Positions 1 through 7,263 of a stretch of DNA of 64,000 nt are shown in pieces. A program made the position numbers and the translations under genes. Within the stretch, counting starts at the first letter, position 1, and each line of letters begins with the position of its first letter. Source of the stretch: Sphingomonas sp. Leaf242 (GTDB lineage Bacteria; Pseudomonadota; Alphaproteobacteria; Sphingomonadales; Sphingomonadaceae). The notes beneath the pieces were generated by a model. It was not told the DNA's origin and made no database searches. It saw nothing but the letters and a program-made list of their open reading frames with translations. The stretch covers positions 442,972 to 506,971 of the forward strand of contig NZ_LMLW01000001.1 in the NCBI RefSeq assembly GCF_001422045.1. The letters run 5' to 3'.

Positions 1-145
1 GCGTCCGCATCTCGGCGTCGGTCGGGTCGCAGATGCCGATCCAGACGAACTCCGAACGATCCGCGGGGCAATCGACCTTTTCGTCGATCGAGACCGCGCG
101 GACGCGCTTGCCATGGCGATAGAGATACGCGGCGACGACCGTCAT
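1..145 (-). CDS. corA: Magnesium/cobalt transporter CorA, N-terminal fragment
   Basis: Only the first 48 codons lie in the window; the gene runs off the left edge. The translated start (MTVVAAYLYRHGKRV, then SEFVWIGICDPTDAEM) has the look of the CorA amino-terminal cytoplasmic domain, in which a W-I/V-x-L/I-xx-P-T/S stretch is followed by acidic residues. CorA forms a pentameric inner-membrane channel for Mg2+ or Co2+. The pore motif (GMN) is outside the window, so the assignment rests on this fragment alone. The start lies 38 bp downstream of the metQ stop on the same strand, so read-through from the methionine operon is possible. Confidence 0.7.
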   Translation of the reverse strand, partial: MTVVAAYLYRHGKRVRAVSIDEKVDCPADRSEFVWIGICDPTDAEMRT

Positions 146-183
146 GGAGCCTCAGGGATTACGCTAACGAGGCCGCGCCGGTA

Positions 184-978
184 TCAGAACGCCGGCAGCA
201 CCGCACCCCGATAATGCTGCTCGATGAAGGTCTTGGTCGCCGGGCTGCGCAGCGCGGCGATCAGCTTCACGACGCGCGGATCCTTCTCGCCGCCGGGCAG
301 GCCGACGACGAAATTGACGTAGGGGCTGTTCTTGTCCTCGATCGCGAGCGCGTCGCGGACCGGGTTGAGCTTCGCGTCGAGCGCGTAGTTGGTGTTGATC
401 AGCGCAAGATCGACCTCGCCGAGTGTGCGCGGCAGGGTAGCGCCCTCCAGTTCCTTGAACTGCAGGTTCTTCGGGTTGGTGGCGATGTCGTTGAGGCTCG
501 ACAGCGGATTGGTCGGGTTCTTGAGCGTGATCAGCCCGGCCTTCTGCAACAGCAGCAGCGCGCGGCCGCCGTTGCTCGGCTCGTTCGGGATCGCGACGGT
601 CGCGCCGTTCGGGATCTGCGCGATCGACTTCCACTTGCGCGAATAGGCGCCGAGCGGTTCGACGTGGACGCCGGCATAGGTCACGAGATGCGTGCCGCGC
701 GAGGCGTTGAACTCGTCGAGATACGGCTTGGTCTCGAAATAGCTGACGTCGATCTGCTTCTGCTCGACCTGGAGGTTGGGCTGGACGTAGTCGTTGAAGA
801 CGCGGATCTGGAGGTCGACGCCTTCCTTGGCGAGCGTCGGCTTGATCGACTCGAGAATCTCGGCGTGCGGAACCGCGGTCGCGGCGACGGTCAGCGTCTT
901 GCCGTCATTGGTCTTGGTACCACCGCAGGCGGCGAGCGCGAGCAGCGAGAACGAGGCGAGCAAGGTGCGGCGGTTCAT
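184..978 (-). CDS. metQ: MetQ-like methionine-binding lipoprotein of an ABC importer
   Basis: A 264-residue substrate-binding protein of the NlpA/MetQ family. It captures methionine (D- or L-) and delivers it to MetI-MetN at the inner membrane. The start chosen at 978 gives MNRRTLLASF followed by a lipobox (LAA-C, Cys18) and has an AGGAA ribosome site just upstream; an in-frame start 21 codons earlier would spoil the signal peptide. Family landmarks include ATAVPHAEIL after the signal, the VDVSYFETKPYLDEF-like region and SPYVNFVV near the end. It is the last gene of a minus-strand operon, 22 bp after metI. Substrate specificity within the MetQ/NlpA family (methionine or related sulfur compounds) is inferred. 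Confidence 0.88.
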   Translation of the reverse strand: MNRRTLLASFSLLALAACGGTKTNDGKTLTVAATAVPHAEILESIKPTLAKEGVDLQIRVFNDYVQPNLQVEQKQIDVSYFETKPYLDEFNASRGTHLVTYAGVHVEPLGAYSRKWKSIAQIPNGATVAIPNEPSNGGRALLLLQKAGLITLKNPTNPLSSLNDIATNPKNLQFKELEGATLPRTLGEVDLALINTNYALDAKLNPVRDALAIEDKNSPYVNFVVGLPGGEKDPRVVKLIAALRSPATKTFIEQHYRGAVLPAF

Positions 979-1000
979 GCGAATTCCTAGCGGCGTTAAA

Positions 1001-1663
1001 TCAGCGGCGGGTGAAGTGGCGGGCGAGCGCGTCGCCGGCATATTGGATGATCTGGACGAGTACGACCAGCAGCACGACGGTGACGACCATCACGTCGGTC
1101 TGGAAGCGTTGATAGCCGAAGCGGATCGCGAGATCGCCGAGTCCGCCCGCGCCGACCACGCCGGCCATCGCGGTGAACGAGACAAGCGCGACCGCGGTGA
1201 CGGTGGCGCCGGCGATCAGCCCGGGGAGCGCCTCGGGGATCAGCGCGCCGGTGACGATCTGACGGGTGGTGGCGCCCATCGCCTGGACCGCCTCGATCGT
1301 GGTGCGGTCGACTTCCTTGAGCGATCCCTCGACGAGGCGCGCGTAGAACGGCGCGGCACCGACAACGAGTGGCGGGATCGCGCCGGCGACGCCTAGCGAG
1401 GTGCCGACGAGCATCACGGTGAGCGGAATCATCACGATCAGCAGGATGATGAAGGGAACCGAGCGAAGGACGTTGACGATGATCCCGAGCACGGCGTTGG
1501 CGACGCGGTTCTGCGACAGGCGGCCCCGGTCGGTGAGGTAGAGCAGGACGCCGAGCGGCAGGCCGAACGCGATCGTCAAGATCAGCGATCCGCCGAGCAT
1601 GATCAGCGTGTCGAGGCACGCCTGGCCGATGTCCGACCAGTCGATGTTGGCGAAGAAGCTCAT
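1001..1663 (-). CDS. metI: MetI-like ABC transporter permease
   Basis: A 220-residue inner-membrane permease with five or so hydrophobic segments. The EAA coupling loop ([13 protein letters not shown], from residue 124) that docks on the ATPase is present, and the length is normal for MetI. The ATG overlaps the metN stop by 4 bp (ATGA), so translation is coupled, and metQ follows 22 bp later. Together with MetN and MetQ it forms a complete importer. Conserved MetI stretches such as [12 protein letters not shown] and [20 protein letters not shown] are easily seen. Confidence 0.9.
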   Translation of the reverse strand: MSFFANIDWSDIGQACLDTLIMLGGSLILTIAFGLPLGVLLYLTDRGRLSQNRVANAVLGIIVNVLRSVPFIILLIVMIPLTVMLVGTSLGVAGAIPPLVVGAAPFYARLVEGSLKEVDRTTIEAVQAMGATTRQIVTGALIPEALPGLIAGATVTAVALVSFTAMAGVVGAGGLGDLAIRFGYQRFQTDVMVVTVVLLVVLVQIIQYAGDALARHFTRR

Positions 1664-2394
1664 GCTGCCAGCGCCGCCAGCATGCGCTGCGTTGCCGGGT
1701 GGGCGGCGTTGGCGAAGATGTCGGTAACGTCTCCGGTCTCGACGATACGGCCGCGTTCGAGGACGGCGACGCGGTCGCAGACGTAGCGAACGACATCCAT
1801 TTCGTGGGTGATGAGGACGATCGTCAGGCCGAGGTCTCGGTTGAGGTCGCGGAGGAGGGTGAGGACCGAGCGGGTGGTTTCGGGGTCTAGTGCGCTGGTG
1901 GCTTCGTCGCAGAGCAGGACGTCGGGATCGGTGGCGAGCGCGCGGGCGATCCCGACGCGCTGCTTCTGGCCGCCGGAGAGCTGGGCAGGATATTTGGCGG
2001 CGTGATCGGCGAGACCTACGCGGTCGAGCAGCGCGGCGACTTTCGTCTCTCGCTCGGCTTTGGATACGCCCGCGAGCACCAGCGGGAACGCGACGTTCGC
2101 CGCGACCGTGCGCGACGACAACAGGCCGAAGTTCTGGAAGATCATGCCGATCCGCCGGCGTAGCGCGCGCAGGTCCGCCGCCGACAACGCCGCGACGTCG
2201 ACGCCATCGACTTCGACCCGGCCCGAAGTCGGACGTTCGAGCGCGTTGATCAGGCGGATCAGCGTCGACTTGCCCGCGCCGGACTGGCCGATGACGCCGA
2301 ATACGCCGCGCGCCGGAATTTCGAGCGATACGCCGTCGAGGGCGGCGGCCTCGCTTGCCGGGTAGGTTTTGATGACGTCGGTGAGGCGGATCAT
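1660..2394 (-). CDS. metN: MetN-like ABC ATPase lacking the C-terminal NIL domain
   Basis: A 244-residue ATPase that powers MetI/MetQ. Walker A is GQSGAGKST (residues 36-44), the signature is LSGGQKQR (139-146), Walker B is VLLCDEA (159-165) and the H-loop is LITHEMD. Typical MetN is about 340 residues because a NIL (ACT-like) domain binds methionine and shuts transport down. Here the protein ends soon after the ABC domain ([11 protein letters not shown]), so that feedback domain is absent. The end is a clean stop overlapping metI, not a visible frameshift. The start overlaps the monooxygenase stop by 4 bp. It could serve a related sulfur compound instead of methionine. Confidence 0.88.
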   Translation of the reverse strand: MIRLTDVIKTYPASEAAALDGVSLEIPARGVFGVIGQSGAGKSTLIRLINALERPTSGRVEVDGVDVAALSAADLRALRRRIGMIFQNFGLLSSRTVAANVAFPLVLAGVSKAERETKVAALLDRVGLADHAAKYPAQLSGGQKQRVGIARALATDPDVLLCDEATSALDPETTRSVLTLLRDLNRDLGLTIVLITHEMDVVRYVCDRVAVLERGRIVETGDVTDIFANAAHPATQRMLAALAA

Positions 2395-3407
2395 GTGGTG
2401 CCCATGACCTGCGCGGCGAACCGCTCCATTTCCTCTGCCTGCGGACTCATCTGGAGCAGCAGCAGGTCGAGACCGGCCGCCTCATACTCCGCGACGCGCT
2501 CCTTCAATTGCTCGGGCGTGCCGACCAGATTGGGGCGCAGGCCGCGGTTGGAGACGGAGTATTCCTGGATCTTCAGCTCGCGTTCGAGCTGCGTGCCCGA
2601 CAGCCACTGGTCGAAGTTCGCATAGCCCGCGGGGAGTTCGGTGACGCTGGTGATGCGCTCCAGCTCGCGCTTGGCCTCCGCCTCGCTGTCGCGGACGATC
2701 GCATAGGCGGCCATGCCGTATTGCATCGGCGCGCCGCCGGCCGCCTCCCGCCGCGCGGCCATATCGGCGATCTTCGGCGCGATCGCGTCGGCGGGGTCGC
2801 CGTGCATGACGTACGCGTCGCACTGCGCGGCGATCATCGCCTTCGCCTTCTCGCTTTCGCCGCCGGCATAGACGGTCGGGCGCTTGGCGGGCTTGGGCGC
2901 GCAGATCGCCTGCTGCGTGGTGTAGAACTGGCCCGCGAAGTCGAACCGCTCCTGCGTCCAGAGCCCATCGACGACCGTCAGCCACTCCGCCGTCCGCGCA
3001 TAGCGATCGTCATGCTGGTCGAACTGGAGGCCGTATTGCTTGGCTTCATCCGCCCACCAGGACGAGACGACGTTGAGCGCGAGGCGGCCACCCGAGATCC
3101 GATCGATGTTCGCCGCAGCCTTAGCGAACAGCGCGGGGTGGTGGAAGTTCGGGCGGACCGCGACCATCAGCTCGATGCTGTCGGTCACCGCCGCCAGCGC
3201 CGCCGCGGTCGACCATGCGTCGAGCGCGGGCTGTTCTATGCCCTTGATATCGTTTAGGTTCAGCTCGGCGATCAGCGTCAGGTCATAGCCCCAGCGCTCG
3301 GCATTCTGCGTGAGCGCCTTGGTATACGCCCAGCTCGCCTCCATCCCCTCGTCGGGGACATTGCGAAGCCAGCCGCCGAAGACGGGAGTCCAGTAACCAT
3401 AGCGCAT
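2391..3407 (-). CDS. LLM-class flavin-dependent monooxygenase (SsuD/SfnG-like)
   Basis: A 338-residue protein of the bacterial luciferase-like family, the group of TIM-barrel enzymes that use reduced FMN and O2. Visible hallmarks are the start [13 protein letters not shown], the segment [12 protein letters not shown] that resembles the flavin-phosphate region of alkanesulfonate and dimethylsulfone monooxygenases, and [14 protein letters not shown]. The most likely role is oxidative release of sulfite or methanesulfinate from an organosulfur compound, with the neighbouring importer bringing in the substrate or the product. Specific substrate cannot be read from sequence. Starts overlap the upstream ATP-grasp stop by one base and its own stop overlaps metN by 4 bp, so all are translated as one unit. 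An FMN reductase is not present in this operon. Confidence 0.8.
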   Translation of the reverse strand: MRYGYWTPVFGGWLRNVPDEGMEASWAYTKALTQNAERWGYDLTLIAELNLNDIKGIEQPALDAWSTAAALAAVTDSIELMVAVRPNFHHPALFAKAAANIDRISGGRLALNVVSSWWADEAKQYGLQFDQHDDRYARTAEWLTVVDGLWTQERFDFAGQFYTTQQAICAPKPAKRPTVYAGGESEKAKAMIAAQCDAYVMHGDPADAIAPKIADMAARREAAGGAPMQYGMAAYAIVRDSEAEAKRELERITSVTELPAGYANFDQWLSGTQLERELKIQEYSVSNRGLRPNLVGTPEQLKERVAEYEAAGLDLLLLQMSPQAEEMERFAAQVMGTT

Positions 3408-4312
3408 CAGCGGGCCTTCTCGATCTGTTCGACGAGGTAATCGACGAGGCGGTCGTGGGGATCCCAGCCGAGCACATCCAATGGCTTGGCGACGAAGTTC
3501 GACAGTGCGTTGATGTCGTAGAAGCGCGCGACGCCGTCGCGGTCGTCGATCATGACTTCCACGCCACCTACGTCGAGATCGACCGCGCGGGCGATGGCTT
3601 CGGCGGCGTCCTTCAAGGTCTGCGAGGGCTCGACCGCGGCCATCTTGATGCCTGAGCCGGGGACGACGCAGGCGTCTGCGGGGCAGAGATCGAACGCGCC
3701 GCCGCCGGCGACTTCGATCGCGTAGAGGAATTTGCGGTCGAGCGTCTCGATCCGGGTGATCGCGCCGTCGCGGACGGGGACGTATTCCTGGACCAGCAGG
3801 ACGCCGTCGACGCTGCTTGGGAGGCCTGCGTCGGCGACGGCGGTGCGCAGTTCGTCGAGGCTGTCGAAACGGATGATGCCTGCGCCTGATCCGCCGATGT
3901 TCGCTTTGACGACCAGCGGGAAGCGGAGCGTTTGCGCGGCGGGGACGACGTCGGCGGCGCGGTGGACGACACGCGTCTCGGGGATCGCGAGGCCGAGCGA
4001 GGCGATCAGCGACAACTGCCGCGCCTTCGAGGCGTCGATCGCGAGCACGTCGGTGCCGTTGATCACGCGCGCGCCGGTGCGGCGCCAGTGATCGAGCATC
4101 GCCATCGTGTCGAAGATCGGATGCTCGTCGTTGCGCAGGAAGCTCGACATCGCGATGCGGTTGAAGACGACGGGGGCGGGAGCGCTCTGGTCGGCGGGGT
4201 TCCAGAAGCCGTCCGGCGTAGCGCGGGTGAACGCGACGCCGCGGCGGTCGAGGGCCGCGAACAGCGGTTCGAACCAGAGCGGGTGCTCGTAGAGAATGGC
4301 GAGATCGGTCAT
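3407..4312 (-). CDS. ATP-grasp enzyme heading the MetNIQ operon
   Basis: A 301-residue protein with the ATP-grasp fold of RimK/D-Ala-D-Ala ligase type. The signs are FPLVVKANIGGSGAG (residues 131-145; Lys136 and the glycine-rich loop bind ATP), LLVQEYVP (172-179, adenine-contacting region) and FYDINALSNF near the end (Asn268 as Mg ligand). Such enzymes join a carboxylate to an amine or thiol through an acyl phosphate. The substrate is unknown; the operon suggests a sulfur-containing amino acid or peptide. The start at 4312 has GGAGAG immediately upstream; an ATG six codons earlier lacks a ribosome site. A strong inverted repeat lies just upstream. First gene of the operon. Confidence 0.72.
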   Translation of the reverse strand: MTDLAILYEHPLWFEPLFAALDRRGVAFTRATPDGFWNPADQSAPAPVVFNRIAMSSFLRNDEHPIFDTMAMLDHWRRTGARVINGTDVLAIDASKARQLSLIASLGLAIPETRVVHRAADVVPAAQTLRFPLVVKANIGGSGAGIIRFDSLDELRTAVADAGLPSSVDGVLLVQEYVPVRDGAITRIETLDRKFLYAIEVAGGGAFDLCPADACVVPGSGIKMAAVEPSQTLKDAAEAIARAVDLDVGGVEVMIDDRDGVARFYDINALSNFVAKPLDVLGWDPHDRLVDYLVEQIEKAR

Positions 4313-4328
4313 CGCTCTCCGGATACGC

Positions 4329-4375
4329 ATTGCGCGCGGGTGTGCAAACCCAAGCAAAACTTTGCCGCGCGCAAT
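4329..4375 (-). promoter_or_regulatory. Strong inverted repeat in the leader of the sulfur operon
   Basis: A perfect 11-bp inverted repeat (ATTGCGCGCGG at 4365-4375 read on the minus strand, its complement at 4329-4339) encloses 25 nt. The loop can itself form smaller hairpins (GCAAA/TTTGC and GGGT/ACCC). It ends 17 nt before the ATG of the ATP-grasp gene and overlaps nothing coding. It could be an operator or an RNA element controlling access to the GGAGAG ribosome site. It does not match a SAM riboswitch that I can recognise. Confidence 0.45.
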
Positions 4376-4426
4376 ATCGTGTCGCGGGGGCGCTGACAGC
4401 GAGGGGGCGACGCGGTAGCGTGGCGG

Positions 4427-5047
4427 ATGATCTCCAGATTCTTCACGCTCGCTCTTGCCGTTCTCGGCGCCGTTTCCGTCTCGGCGCAGGAGGCTCCGCC
4501 TGCGCCTTCGCCTGTCGTCCCGGCGACGGTTTCGATCGTGATGACGACGAGCGAGGGGCCGATCACGCTGGCGCTGGAGAAGGAGCGCGCGCCGCTGACG
4601 ACCGCTAACTTCCTTCGGTACGTCGACCAGAAGCGGCTCGACGGGGTGACGTTCTATCGCGCGATGAAACTGGGGGCGGACGCCGGACTGATCCAGGGCG
4701 GGCCGCAGGGCGAGGTGAAACGTCTGCTGCCGCCGGTCAAGCATGAGCCGACCAGCCAGACCGGGTTGTCGCATGTCGACGCGACGATCTCGATGGCAAG
4801 GTTTGCGCCGGGGAGCGCGACGGCGGACTTCTTCATTACCGTTGGGCCGGTGTTGTCGCTCGATGCTAATCCGGCGGGGAGTGGGGATACGGCTGGGTTC
4901 GCGGCGTTCGGGCATGTGGTGGAGGGGATGGATGTGGTGAAGCGCATCCTTGCTGCGCCGACGTCGCCGACTGCCGGGGTCGGGGTGATGAAGGGGCAGA
5001 TGATTGCTGCGCCGGTTAAGGTGCTGACGGTGCGGCGGGTGCAGTAG
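4427..5047 (+). CDS. Periplasmic cyclophilin-type peptidyl-prolyl isomerase
   Basis: A 206-residue protein with a Sec signal peptide (MISRFFTLALAVLGAVSVSA, cleavage before QEAPP) and a cyclophilin domain from about residue 36. Motifs include TSEGPITLALEKERAP, the catalytic region GVTFYRAMK, LIQGGPQGE, and ADFFITVGP near the core. It should catalyse cis-trans isomerisation of X-Pro bonds in exported proteins. It stands alone, divergent from the ATP-grasp gene (114 bp apart) and convergent with the lipid-kinase gene across a repeat-filled gap. Confidence 0.88.
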   Translation: MISRFFTLALAVLGAVSVSAQEAPPAPSPVVPATVSIVMTTSEGPITLALEKERAPLTTANFLRYVDQKRLDGVTFYRAMKLGADAGLIQGGPQGEVKRLLPPVKHEPTSQTGLSHVDATISMARFAPGSATADFFITVGPVLSLDANPAGSGDTAGFAAFGHVVEGMDVVKRILAAPTSPTAGVGVMKGQMIAAPVKVLTVRRVQ

Positions 5048-5075
5048 GGCTTAGACCTACGTCGCTGTATCAAAA

Positions 5076-5179
5076 CCACCCCGGCGGAGGCCGGGGCCCA
5101 ATTGGGGGACGTTGCTAACGTGGGACTGCGATCAGTTACTCCTACCTTTCCAATTGGGCCCCGGCCTTCGCCGGGGTGG
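5076..5179. repeat. REP/BIME-like unit, family A copy 1
   Basis: Two GC-rich palindromes (CCACCCCGGC...GCCGGGGCCCAATTGG and the mirror image ending GCCGGGGTGG) flank about 45 nt. The central part also resembles the copies at 11497-11600 (inverted orientation) and 28667-28769. It lies between two convergent genes. No coding potential is evident. Transcripts from either side would fold into stable hairpins, so it may help end transcription or protect mRNA ends. Confidence 0.85.
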
Positions 5180-5206
5180 TGTGAGGAAAGGTTACCCGCC
5201 ACTAGA

Positions 5207-5264
5207 TTGTTTCCCCGCGTAGGCGGGGACACAGACTGTTCTCCCGCCTTTGCGGGAGAACAAG
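5207..5264. repeat. REP-like palindrome, family D (divergent copy)
   Basis: Two hairpin cores, CCCCGCGTAGGCGGGG and TTCTCCCGCCTTTGCGGGAGAA, separated by a few bases and followed by CAAGG. The second half matches the repeat at 11653-11711; the first half has drifted. It sits directly beside the family A unit in the same convergent gap. Together the two repeats fill most of 5048-5294. Confidence 0.75.
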
Positions 5265-5294
5265 GGGGCGGGTGGTGCCGTTAGTCGAGGGCCC

Positions 5295-6179
5295 TCAGGC
5301 TGGCGCCATCACCCGGATGATCCCGGCCGCGACCTTCGCCGTCACCGGCGTCTTCGCCAGCACCTCGCCGTCGATCGAGATCGGCAGTGGCGGAATGGTG
5401 TTGATCTTCAGGCTCTTGCCCCGGAAATCGCGCACCTTCTCATGCCGCGACTCAAGCCGGAACACGCTGGCATACCAGTTCTGCACCAGTCGCCGCTTCA
5501 CGTGCCCCATTACCGCCTGCACCACGATCTCGCCCGAATCGACCGCCGCTGCATCCACCAGTTCGGTGCCGCCGTGATACGGTCCGTTCGAGATGCGCAC
5601 CTCGACGACGCGGATCTTCACCGCGGTCGGGCCTTCGCCGACGATCAGCGTGAACGGGCGGAAGCGCATGTATTGATACGTCGCCCACGCCAGATATCCG
5701 ACCTTGCCGAAGACCTTCTTCAACCCGTGCGGGACCGTCTCGGCGATCTTCGGGCTGATGCCCATCGCCGCGCAGTTCGCGAAATAATCGCCGTCGATCA
5801 TGCCGAGATCGATCCGGCGCGGCTTGCCGGTGCGGATCACCTCGACCGCGCCCTCGACGGTCAACGGTATGCCGAGCGTGCGGGCGAAACTGTTGGCGGT
5901 CCCGAGCGGGAGGACGCCAAGGATCACGTCGTGACCAACCATCAGGTCGACCAGTCCGCTGACCGTGCCGTCACCGCCGCCGAGGATCAGCAAATCCGGC
6001 TTCTTCGCGAGCGCCCGCAACACCGTCGCCTCCAGGTCCTTCGGATCCTCGACCGCATGCGCGTCGACCTCATAAGGCAGCCCCGACATCGCCGCACACG
6101 CGCGCTTGAACAGCTTCTGGCCCTTGCGCGACTTGGCGTTGACGACGAGCGCGGCGGACGTGATCGTATCGTTCGACAT
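5295..6179 (-). CDS. Diacylglycerol/lipid kinase family protein (YegS-like)
   Basis: A 294-residue protein of the DAGK_cat family. The nucleotide-binding signature GGGDGTVSGLVD (about residues 67-78) is intact and is followed by LGVLPLGTANSFARTLG, the typical second glycine-rich region. Such proteins phosphorylate diacylglycerol, phosphatidylglycerol or sphingoid bases; in sphingolipid-making sphingomonads a sphingosine-type substrate is conceivable but not shown. The ATG at 6179 is chosen since it starts the conserved domain (MSNDTITSAALVVNAKSRKG); an upstream in-frame ATG adds an unconserved stretch. It is divergent from hemB. Confidence 0.82.
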   Translation of the reverse strand: MSNDTITSAALVVNAKSRKGQKLFKRACAAMSGLPYEVDAHAVEDPKDLEATVLRALAKKPDLLILGGGDGTVSGLVDLMVGHDVILGVLPLGTANSFARTLGIPLTVEGAVEVIRTGKPRRIDLGMIDGDYFANCAAMGISPKIAETVPHGLKKVFGKVGYLAWATYQYMRFRPFTLIVGEGPTAVKIRVVEVRISNGPYHGGTELVDAAAVDSGEIVVQAVMGHVKRRLVQNWYASVFRLESRHEKVRDFRGKSLKINTIPPLPISIDGEVLAKTPVTAKVAAGIIRVMAPA

Positions 6180-6270
6180 AAGGCCCCCAACGCACGGCAT
6201 GCGGTTTCGCACCCGTAACGCTTCTCCCGTAAAACTTGATCCGTCGCCGCGCATCCCGCAAAGCCCCGGC

Positions 6271-7263
6271 ATGACCGCAAGCTATCCCGCGCTTCGCCTC
6301 CGTCGCACCCGCGCCTCCGCCTGGAGCCGCCGCCTCCATGCCGAGACCGTGCTGACCCCCGCCGACCTGATCTGGCCGCTGTTCGTCGCCGAAGGTGAGG
6401 GTGTCGAGCAACCGATCGCCAGCCTGCCGGGCGTGTCGCGCTGGTCGGTCGACGGGATCGTCGCACGCGGCCGCGAGGCGCGCGACCTCGGCATCCCGTG
6501 CATCGCGCTATTCCCGTACACGCAGGTCGAGCGCCGGACCGAGGACGGGCGGGAGGCGCTCAACCCCGACAACCTGATGTGCCAAGCAATCCGTGCGCTG
6601 AAGGACGCGGTGCCCGAGGTCGGCGTGCTGACCGACGTCGCGCTCGATCCGTATACGAGCCACGGCCATGACGGGCTGGTCGACGCGGCGGGCTATGTCG
6701 TCAACGACACGACCGCCGAGATGCTCGTCGCGCAGGCCTTGAACCAGGCGAACGCGGGCGCCGACATCATCGCGCCGTCGGACATGATGGATGGCCGGAT
6801 CGGCATGATCCGCGATGCGCTCGAGGCGGACGCGCACCACAACGTCCAGATCATGTCCTACGCCGCCAAGTACGCCAGCGCGTTTTACGGTCCGTTCCGC
6901 GACGCGGTCGGCTCGCGCGGACTGCTCAAGGGCGACAAGAAGACGTACCAGATGGACAACGCCAACGCCGAGGAAGCGCTACGCGAGGTCGCGATGGACC
7001 TGGCAGAGGGCGCCGACACGGTGATGGTCAAGCCCGGCCTGCCGTATCTCGACATCATCGTCCGCGTTCGCCAGGCGTTCGAGGTGCCGGTGTTCGCGTA
7101 TCAGGTGTCGGGCGAATACGCGATGATCGAGCACGCCGTCGCAGCCGGCGCGGCGGAGCGCGACGTGATGGTGCTTGAGACGCTGATGTCGTTCAAGCGT
7201 GCTGGTTGTTCGGGCGTGCTGACCTACCACGCAGCGCATGCGGCGAAATTGCTGAATGGCTGA
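6271..7263 (+). CDS. hemB: Delta-aminolevulinic acid dehydratase (porphobilinogen synthase)
   Basis: A 330-residue cytoplasmic enzyme that condenses two 5-aminolevulinates to porphobilinogen, the second step of tetrapyrrole synthesis. The Schiff-base lysines are Lys200 (SYAAKYAS) and Lys254 (VMVKPG). The metal-site segment is DVALDPYTSHGHDG (122-135): the cysteines of zinc enzymes are replaced by Ala and Asp, the pattern of Mg-dependent alphaproteobacterial HemB. ATG at 6271 begins the family-typical N-terminus; in-frame codons upstream are unconserved. The 3' end overlaps the next gene by 8 bp. Confidence 0.95.
   Translation: MTASYPALRLRRTRASAWSRRLHAETVLTPADLIWPLFVAEGEGVEQPIASLPGVSRWSVDGIVARGREARDLGIPCIALFPYTQVERRTEDGREALNPDNLMCQAIRALKDAVPEVGVLTDVALDPYTSHGHDGLVDAAGYVVNDTTAEMLVAQALNQANAGADIIAPSDMMDGRIGMIRDALEADAHHNVQIMSYAAKYASAFYGPFRDAVGSRGLLKGDKKTYQMDNANAEEALREVAMDLAEGADTVMVKPGLPYLDIIVRVRQAFEVPVFAYQVSGEYAMIEHAVAAGAAERDVMVLETLMSFKRAGCSGVLTYHAAHAAKLLNG

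Noticed and set aside
4313..4426. SAM riboswitch for the methionine operon
   Set aside because: The leader is structured, but I cannot find the conserved core of SAM-I, SAM-II or SAM-V; listed only as an inverted repeat.
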